Positions 1 through 4,636 of a DNA stretch of 9,493 bases are shown here, one piece after another (within the stretch, counting starts at the first letter, position 1; each line of letters opens with the position of its first letter). The DNA comes from CAYFMH01 sp964344775 (GTDB taxonomy: Bacteria > Patescibacteriota > Gracilibacteria > UBA4473). The DNA is taken from positions 1 to 9,493 of the forward strand of contig CAYFOO010000056.1 of assembly GCA_964344775.1 (NCBI GenBank). Reading direction: 5' to 3'. The position numbers and the translations under genes are program-made. The notes beneath the pieces were generated by a model. It had not been told where the DNA came from and made no database searches. It saw nothing but the letters and a program-made list of their open reading frames with translations.

Positions 1-63
1 ATTATCTTCGTATCCTCCTTGCTTATCAATTCTTTGCTATTTCGTAATTCGGGTAAAAAAGTA

Positions 64-91
64 TTGACAAAATTCTATTTTTTCTTATATT
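64..91 (+). promoter_or_regulatory. Candidate sigma-70 promoter for the sigma-4/HARE gene
   Basis: A perfect -35 TTGACA (64-69) is followed after 16 bp by TATATT (86-91), which is 5 of 6 to the -10 consensus. Transcription would start near 98 and leave a leader of about 145 nt before the ATG at 244. A second TTGACA (168-173) has only a poor -10 (TAGGGT, 190-195) 16 bp further on. The rest of the AT-rich 1-243 spacer holds no open reading frame I can support. The bases just before the start contain CCTCCCCC, the opposite of a Shine-Dalgarno. Confidence 0.6.
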
Positions 92-243
92 GCAAGATGT
101 AAATAAATTAAAACCCAAGTTTTCTAGTTTTACTTTCATTTAATTTATGAATTTTTCTAAAAAAAATTTGACAAAAAAAGCCCCTTTGGTAGGGTACTTA
201 GTGGCTATTATTTTACTTTCTTTACTAACCCTCCCCCAATCTT

Positions 244-1323
244 ATGACCCCTTCTCAAAACCGACAACAGATCGATTTTCCGAAGTTAATGGAACAAATC
301 CTTAGTCTTCTGACAGAAAAGGAACAGAATGTTATTTCTCGACGATTTTCTTTGGGGGGAATTCCACGAGAAACTTTGGATAAAATTGGAAAAAGTTATT
401 CCATCACACGAGAACGAGTGCGACAGATTGAGATGATGGCTATCAAAAAGCTGGCTCGAATATCAATGGATCCATCAATGCGGTTTATCCATGAGCTGGC
501 TCATATTGTTTTGTCAGAACATGGTGGGGTTATGTCTGAAGAATTGCTAGTTTCTGAAATGTTAAAAAGAATAAACGAAGAAAAGCATGCTGATGTAAAT
601 GCTATGAAATTAGCTATGCGAATTTCTAATAAACTGATCAAGCAAGAAAAAAATCAATTTCATCACGCTTTTTGGAGAGTATCAGGGATTACGCTTCCGG
701 GCGTTCGTGGGCTAATAAAGTCCGTCCAAAAGGTACTACAAAAAAAAGGGAATGTTATGTCCGTTGAGGATGTGGAGAGAACATTACGAGAAAAAGCTAG
801 TCCAGGAATGGTTGCCTCCGTTCTACACATTGACAAAGGATTTTGTGAAGCAGAGGGGAAGTGGGGACTTGCCAGTTGGCGACACATAAATCCTCGATCA
901 ATTAAAGACAAGATTTTGATCATTCTTAAATCTATGGGAAAACCACTCCACTTTTCTGATATTGCGAGACATGTGCTCAATGACTTTTCTGCGAAAAAAA
1001 GAGTTACGCCTCAAGCTATTCACAATGAATTGATTCGTCACGACGAATTTATCCTGGTAGGACGCGGGCTGTATGGGCTCAAAGAGTGGGGAATGGTGGC
1101 AGGAACAGTTTGTGATGTGATCAAGACCGTGCTTATCGAAAACAAAGGCCCAATGAAACGACAAGAAATTATTGAAGCTGTTTTGAAAAAAAGAGATATT
1201 CGAATTGGAACTATTTCTCTGAATCTACAAAAATATGCTTTCTTCAAACGTGTTGGACGAGCGGTTTATGAATACGACAAAGCTCTAGACCCTGGGAAAA
1301 AACGACGAAAAAAGAGAAAGTAA
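244..1323 (+). CDS. Sigma-70 region 4-like / HARE-type winged-helix transcription protein
   Basis: A predicted DNA-binding protein of 359 aa. Residues ~18-75 match sigma-70 region 4: LTEKEQNVISRRF, then a helix-turn-helix around LDKIGKSYSITRERVRQIE, the part of sigma factors that reads the -35 box and touches the RNA polymerase beta flap. There is no region 2 or 3, so it should not melt promoters as an ordinary sigma factor does. Residues ~220-285 (KDKILIILKSMGKPLHFSDI ... GRGLYGLKEWG) look like a HARE-HTH winged helix, the fold of the Firmicutes RNA polymerase delta subunit. Residues ~286-345, and less clearly ~80-150 and ~155-215, look like further winged-helix repeats. The C-terminus is basic (GKKRRKKRK). 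No Shine-Dalgarno precedes the ATG. The gene is alone on its strand and converges with the LOG gene 6 bp downstream. I infer a transcription regulator or polymerase accessory factor; the target is unknown. Confidence 0.8.
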   Translation: MTPSQNRQQIDFPKLMEQILSLLTEKEQNVISRRFSLGGIPRETLDKIGKSYSITRERVRQIEMMAIKKLARISMDPSMRFIHELAHIVLSEHGGVMSEELLVSEMLKRINEEKHADVNAMKLAMRISNKLIKQEKNQFHHAFWRVSGITLPGVRGLIKSVQKVLQKKGNVMSVEDVERTLREKASPGMVASVLHIDKGFCEAEGKWGLASWRHINPRSIKDKILIILKSMGKPLHFSDIARHVLNDFSAKKRVTPQAIHNELIRHDEFILVGRGLYGLKEWGMVAGTVCDVIKTVLIENKGPMKRQEIIEAVLKKRDIRIGTISLNLQKYAFFKRVGRAVYEYDKALDPGKKRRKKRK

Positions 1324-1329
1324 ATTATT

Positions 1330-2073
1330 TTAGGTACCATTTTTTTGTGTTTCGCGTTTTCGTTTGATGATTTTTAAATCGTTGCTTTTTAATTCATCGA
1401 CGGCTCTTTCTTGTGCTTCTTCTATTTTTGTGACTACTCCACTATCTCCAATCAAATAATCATCCAACATAGCTGAGACTTCTACTTTTTTTATAATTTT
1501 TAGTAGTTTTTGTACCAGTTCTTTTGGATCGGAAGAAAAAACCATTCGGTCGGTCACTTTTCGATGAGAAAACTCCAGAACCTCATCTATGTGGTCAGCA
1601 ATCCCATCGTACCCCGTCAAAACTCCTATGGGTTTTCCCTCATCATAGGCAACGGTAAACTCGTTAAGTGTTCCAGTTCCTCCGGGCAGAATGATTACTC
1701 CGTTTGAAGATCTGATGTTGATGATGTCTCGCATCATAAGTCCGAGCCCGGTAAAAAGAAATTCATCATAAAATTCTACCGGAGATTTATATTTGATGAT
1801 GTGTGATTTGATAGAAATCGCTGGAGAAACTCCGAAGGTTTTTCCTTCCATTTCTTTTGCTCCTCGGGCCGCTTCATCTGGCAGGCCTGGACAAGCACCA
1901 TTTACCAAGATGCAATCGTTTTTTGCAATTTGTCGACCTATTTCTCGAGCCGCTTCGACGGCTTTTTCATTTCGCATAAGGTAGCCAGAGGCAGATCCCA
2001 TCACCCCAATGTGGGGGTTATAATTGGGAATAATGTCGAAAATGTTTTTGGCGTCGTTGTGATTTTTTGTCAT
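1330..2073 (-). CDS. LOG-family (SLOG Rossmann fold) protein
   Basis: A 247-aa cytosolic protein of the LOG/'lysine decarboxylase-like' family. Visible motifs are a nucleotide-binding loop GVMGSASG (residues 23-30), NGACPGLPDEAARGAK (58-73), an MRD element (114-116), and the family signature PGGTGTLNE (130-138) with its conserved glutamate E138. Characterised LOG enzymes cleave nucleoside 5'-monophosphates to free base and ribose phosphate, but many SLOG proteins only bind nucleotide-derived ligands, so substrate and activity are open. Residues ~200-247 form a charged tail beyond the core fold. The gene lies 17 nt after the PrsW-family gene on the same strand, so the two are probably co-transcribed. 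No Shine-Dalgarno is seen before the ATG. It converges with the sigma-4-like gene, and I saw no clear terminator between them. Confidence 0.85.
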   Translation of the reverse strand: MTKNHNDAKNIFDIIPNYNPHIGVMGSASGYLMRNEKAVEAAREIGRQIAKNDCILVNGACPGLPDEAARGAKEMEGKTFGVSPAISIKSHIIKYKSPVEFYDEFLFTGLGLMMRDIINIRSSNGVIILPGGTGTLNEFTVAYDEGKPIGVLTGYDGIADHIDEVLEFSHRKVTDRMVFSSDPKELVQKLLKIIKKVEVSAMLDDYLIGDSGVVTKIEEAQERAVDELKSNDLKIIKRKRETQKNGT

Positions 2074-2090
2074 TTTTTGGAATTAAAAAA

Positions 2091-3134
2091 TTAGGAAAGT
2101 GAGAAAAAATGCCCCTCTCGGGTATGAAAATTTTTCCGATGGAAAAGATTGAGAACAATTAAAAACATAAAAATTAAGAAAGGAATAACAAATATCATTT
2201 TATCATATTCCAGCAGAGAATTGAAAACAGCATGAAATCCCATGGCTAGAAGCATGCCTTCCATCATTTTTTCTTCGTGGAAAAGAGTGGCTCCCTTCAA
2301 ATGCAACACTTGCTGTATTTTTTCGAGAACAAAATGCTTCCTTTGGCTCACTTCTTCTTGATAAATCTCTTTTGCAAATCGGGCTACTCCGTAGAAATAC
2401 CCGAGAATAGCAGAAAATCCAATGTGAGCCACGACAGAAACAGTAGAACGCAAGAGAATAAATCCAAAAATACTCGTAGCAGCAAAAGATCCATTCCAAA
2501 TTTTTTCGAAATACAAAATATTCTCTATAAATACAAATCCCAATGCTACAATAATCGCAAATTCAAGGGCATCATCTACCGATTGAATTTTTTCATCATC
2601 AGAAAATCGAAGAACTAAGTGCTTGATAAATTCCTCTAACATCCCCACCACCACAAAAAACCAGATTTTTTGTGGCAAAGAAAGCGATACGCAATAAGCT
2701 ACAATTCCGCATAAAATTCCAATCATGATGAAAAAAACCGGGGCTTCCCAGATTTTTTGTACTTTTTGGCGATACACTTTCACCGTATTATCTCCAGAAA
2801 AAACTTCTAGAAAAAACATAATTATGGCCGTAAAAACAAACAAACTAACGGCCACCCCCGCATGTACAGAAATATAGGCCAAAAGCTTGGAAAGAGCCGG
2901 ATATTCCACCAAATCAGCTAAATATTTGAAAAGATTGAGATGTTCAAAGTACCCCACCGCGGTATTCCAATATTTTTCGTAAAGTTTGATCGGCAATACC
3001 GACAGCATTCCTGCTAAAAATGTCAGAACTACGTAAGACCTTTTTTCCGGTTGTTTTTTTTGGAAAAACCAGAGCCATCCCAAGATGGGAAGCAGGCTGA
3101 TCATTCCGATGCCGGCAATTTGTAACCAATTCAT
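2091..3134 (-). CDS. PrsW-family intramembrane metalloprotease
   Basis: A 347-aa polytopic membrane protein with all four PrsW-family motifs in order: EExxK (E167, E168, K171), FxxxEN (F200, E204, N205), HxxxxxxxGxxxG (H237, G245, G249) and HxxxN (H301, N305). The glutamates and histidines are the expected metal and catalytic residues. Hydrophobic segments lie near 5-24, 34-50, 88-110, 131-150, 157-175, 192-210, 219-250, 291-306 and 312-332. In Bacillus subtilis, PrsW cuts the anti-sigma factor RsiW within the membrane; whether this protein has such a substrate is not shown, and no anti-sigma gene lies in the window. It is the first gene of a two-gene unit with the LOG-family protein. Its promoter lies so close to the ATG that the transcript would be nearly leaderless. 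The ATG is preceded by no Shine-Dalgarno. Confidence 0.9.
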   Translation of the reverse strand: MNWLQIAGIGMISLLPILGWLWFFQKKQPEKRSYVVLTFLAGMLSVLPIKLYEKYWNTAVGYFEHLNLFKYLADLVEYPALSKLLAYISVHAGVAVSLFVFTAIIMFFLEVFSGDNTVKVYRQKVQKIWEAPVFFIMIGILCGIVAYCVSLSLPQKIWFFVVVGMLEEFIKHLVLRFSDDEKIQSVDDALEFAIIVALGFVFIENILYFEKIWNGSFAATSIFGFILLRSTVSVVAHIGFSAILGYFYGVARFAKEIYQEEVSQRKHFVLEKIQQVLHLKGATLFHEEKMMEGMLLAMGFHAVFNSLLEYDKMIFVIPFLIFMFLIVLNLFHRKNFHTREGHFFSLS

Positions 3135-3148
3135 AATTTTATCTGCTA

Positions 3149-3177
3149 ATTATAGCATAGAATGGGGAAAAAACCAA
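3149..3177 (-). promoter_or_regulatory. Extended -10 promoter of the PrsW-LOG unit
   Basis: On the minus strand, TGCTATAAT (3157-3149) is a perfect extended -10. TTGGTT (3177-3172) is a partial -35 at 17-bp spacing. Transcription would begin near 3142, only about 8 nt before the ATG at 3134, leaving almost no leader. Confidence 0.7.
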
Positions 3178-3181
3178 GTTT

Positions 3182-3219
3182 AAAAAGGTTGGTGGTGGTC
3201 TGCGAACAAACCACCACCA
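3182..3219 (-). terminator. Rho-independent terminator of the secreted-protein gene
   Basis: A perfect 10-bp GC-rich stem (3190-3199 with 3210-3219; arm TGGTGGTGGT) and 10-nt loop are followed on the minus strand by a CCTTTTT tract (3188-3182). It lies 22 nt past the minus-strand stop at 3242. A second stem (TGGGCTA/TAGCCCA, 3235-3241 with 3247-3253) overlaps the stop codon. Confidence 0.75.
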
Positions 3220-3241
3220 TTTCACCTTGTCTATTGGGCTA

Positions 3242-3631
3242 CTAGTTAGCCCAGACGACGGCTTCGATTCCGCGTCGGCTGGCCCAATCAAGGGCAACCT
3301 CACGGGACGCCGAAGTGTTCTTCTTCAGCTTCACCCAGACCACTCCCGAAGGGGTGTAGTCGGAGCCCTGAAGCTTGTCAGCCACGTACGCCAGGATGTC
3401 CCTGGGGATATCGTGGCGTGCCAAGAGGGCAATTTTGCCCTGTTTGTGGTAGGCATCCCCACACTTGGGGATGCCGTAAGCGGCCGGTTGGACCGAGATG
3501 GTCCAATAGTCCGCCACCACGGAGGGTTGCTGGACCTCTTGGGTTCCGCTCGGAGCACCACAGGCCGAAGCCGGGTTGGTGATGAGCGAGGTAGTGGCGA
3601 AAAGAACGATGGCAAAAAAGAAACGGATCAT
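3242..3631 (-). CDS. Small secreted protein of unknown function, GC-rich gene
   Basis: I do not recognise this 129-aa protein. Residues 1-23 are a typical signal peptide: basic start (MIR), hydrophobic core FFFAIVLFATTSLI, and ASA before C24. Cleavage by signal peptidase I after ASA is plausible; a lipoprotein site (ASAC) is possible but poor because -3 is Ala. The mature part has two cysteines (C24, C57) that could form a disulfide, and ends ALDWASRRGIEAVVWAN. Composition is unlike the rest of the window: by my count only about 35 of 129 codons end in A or T, against strongly A/T-ending codons next door. It is also the only gene with a clear Shine-Dalgarno (AGGGAG, 7 nt before ATG), and it has its own strong terminator. 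Overlapping frames on both strands lack these signals. The traits together suggest an acquired gene. The translation looks real; its role is unknown. Confidence 0.7.
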   Translation of the reverse strand: MIRFFFAIVLFATTSLITNPASACGAPSGTQEVQQPSVVADYWTISVQPAAYGIPKCGDAYHKQGKIALLARHDIPRDILAYVADKLQGSDYTPSGVVWVKLKKNTSASREVALDWASRRGIEAVVWAN

Positions 3632-3843
3632 CTGATTACTCCCTAGTTTTGCCCAGAAGGATTTCCGGGCTACTTCTTAACTACAAATTTTATGGTCAAA
3701 AAATAGCCTGGAAATCTCAAACAGACAGGGTGTCTGCTTTCAAAAAATCTTTAGTTAGGGACATCAGCAATGCTGAGACGACTAACATTTCAAGATTTCT
3801 AAAAACAGAGAACTATCTGTTTATTTTTTTAGATGCAAAAGAA
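3632..3843 (-). promoter_or_regulatory. Candidate structured 5' leader with an attenuator-like hairpin
   Basis: This stretch of about 210 nt separates the minus-strand secreted-protein gene from its likely promoter and holds no convincing gene. Read as minus-strand RNA it can form, in order: a 7-bp stem AAACAGA/TCTGTTT (3822-3816 with 3809-3803); a compound hairpin with AAATCTT/AAGATTT (3798-3792 with 3751-3745), GTTAG/CTAAC and TCAGC/GCTGA, closed by a T tract; a 6-bp stem CAGACA/TGTCTG (3722-3727 with 3731-3736); and an 8-bp stem with one G-U pair (3670-3663 with 3658-3651) just before the Shine-Dalgarno. The hairpin followed by T's resembles an attenuator. On the plus strand the 3803-3822 stem is followed by seven T's (3824-3830), so a plus-strand terminator or small RNA is an alternative. 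No known riboswitch class is recognised. Confidence 0.35.
3639..3644 (-). promoter_or_regulatory. Shine-Dalgarno AGGGAG of the secreted-protein gene
   Basis: AGGGAG on the minus strand lies 7 nt before the ATG at 3631 and fixes that start. No other complete gene in the window has a comparable site. Confidence 0.7.
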
Positions 3844-3849
3844 CTTGTT

Positions 3850-3877
3850 ATTATATCATAAACCTTGATAAAAACAA
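3850..3877 (-). promoter_or_regulatory. Candidate extended -10 promoter for the secreted-protein gene
   Basis: On the minus strand, TGATATAAT (3858-3850) is a perfect extended -10 of the same kind as the PrsW promoter. TTGTTT (3877-3872) is a weak -35 at 16 bp. Transcription would start near 3843. The site is AT-rich and also resembles plus-strand -10 boxes, so direction is not certain. Confidence 0.45.
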
Positions 3878-3926
3878 AATTAATATTGTTGTGAACTTCC
3901 TACGAAGCTGTTATCCTACTCCGTAG

Positions 3927-4481
3927 ATGGAAATTGTACTAACTTGGAATCTGGTTTTGGTCTCCATATTTATCATGCTTTTTGCGTATAATTTCCTTCT
4001 GGGACAATCGGCTACGATCAAACTGATTCTCTCCATCTACATCGCCATCATGACCGCGGATGGGCTTGCTGGGGCACTAAAAAAATTTGTTTTTGATATT
4101 TCCCCAGGATTTCAGAGTCTTTTTGGAGAAAGTGAAGCAGAAATTTTTGCAGCCATTCGAATTTCTCTGCTGCTTTTTGCCATTGTAATTTTAGTGGTAA
4201 AAAGCGGATTTCACGTCTCTATGCAAAAACATGAACATTGGGCCATGCGAACAGGGCTTCATGCGGGATTTGCCGCCCTTTCGGCCCTGCTTTTTCTCTC
4301 CACCATGTTGATCTACCTTTCGGGAAATTCTTTTGTGGAGGGGATGCTTTTTGCCAAAGACATCACGATCTATGAAGAATCTCTCGTAGCTCAAATACTA
4401 ATTGATTATTATCAATTTTGGTTTTCTCTGCCGGCACTGGCCTTTTTGATTTCCAGCTTTGTTTTTGAGTCAAAAGAATAG
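3927..4481 (+). CDS. Multi-pass membrane protein of unknown function
   Basis: A 184-aa integral membrane protein with about five hydrophobic segments (near residues 7-25, 30-49, 76-93, 112-131 and 163-179). A polar loop with GFQSLFGESEAE (61-72) lies between the second and third segments, and a basic/histidine-rich stretch (HVSMQKHEHWAMRTGLH, 96-112) leads into the fourth. The layout, two hydrophobic segments, a loop, a third segment, then an amphipathic stretch and a glycine-containing fourth, recalls CvpA-type proteins, but I see no diagnostic motif and would not assign it. The ATG has no Shine-Dalgarno; a short ACGAAG...CTCCGT-like region with complementary CTACG (3900-3904) and CGTAG (3921-3925) sits right before it. 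The gene is divergent from the secreted-protein gene and lies 155 bp before gyrA. A weak AAGCG/CGCTT hairpin near 4515-4545 followed by GTTTTT might end its transcript. Confidence 0.7.
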   Translation: MEIVLTWNLVLVSIFIMLFAYNFLLGQSATIKLILSIYIAIMTADGLAGALKKFVFDISPGFQSLFGESEAEIFAAIRISLLLFAIVILVVKSGFHVSMQKHEHWAMRTGLHAGFAALSALLFLSTMLIYLSGNSFVEGMLFAKDITIYEESLVAQILIDYYQFWFSLPALAFLISSFVFESKE

Positions 4482-4601
4482 CCTGTTTTGACCGAAAAAA
4501 AATACACCAAAAAAAAGCGGAAAATCCCCAGAAAAACGCTTGTTTTTATCTCATAAATTAGTACTCTTCGAAGGCTTTTTATTTGGATGAAAAATAAATG
4601 T

Positions 4602-4636
4602 CTAAGTTCTAAGCTCTACAAACTAATTTCTACTCT
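4602..4636 (+). repeat. Heptad repeat tract abutting the gyrA start
   Basis: Five 7-nt units of form CTANNNN (first CTAAGTT, then CTAAGCT) run without a gap to the ATG of gyrA at 4637. The stretch 4601-4626 matches 7830-7855, upstream of the methyltransferase gene, with one mismatch in 26 nt. TAA occurs in two reading frames. No Shine-Dalgarno is present, so the tract occupies the place where one would be. Confidence 0.75.

Noticed and set aside
14..20. AAGGAGG on the minus strand at the left edge, possibly for a divergent gene
   Set aside because: Any start would lie outside the window at a spacing of 13 nt or more, so no gene can be supported.
168..195. Second TTGACA with TAGGGT as an alternative promoter for the first gene
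   Set aside because: The -10 match is poor and the upstream promoter is clearly better.
3227..3646. 139-codon plus-strand frame opposite the secreted-protein gene
   Set aside because: It is a GC-rich antisense shadow; it has no ribosome site or recognisable domain, whereas the minus frame has a signal peptide, Shine-Dalgarno and terminator.
3649..3861. 70-codon plus-strand frame in the spacer
   Set aside because: It runs through several hairpins and a T-rich terminator-like site, has no domain or ribosome site, and its sequence is not protein-like.
3702..4485. Repeated AATAGCCTG (3702-3710 and 4477-4485) as element boundaries around the membrane-protein gene
   Set aside because: Only 9 nt, no inverted ends and no integrase or transposase associated; likely chance.
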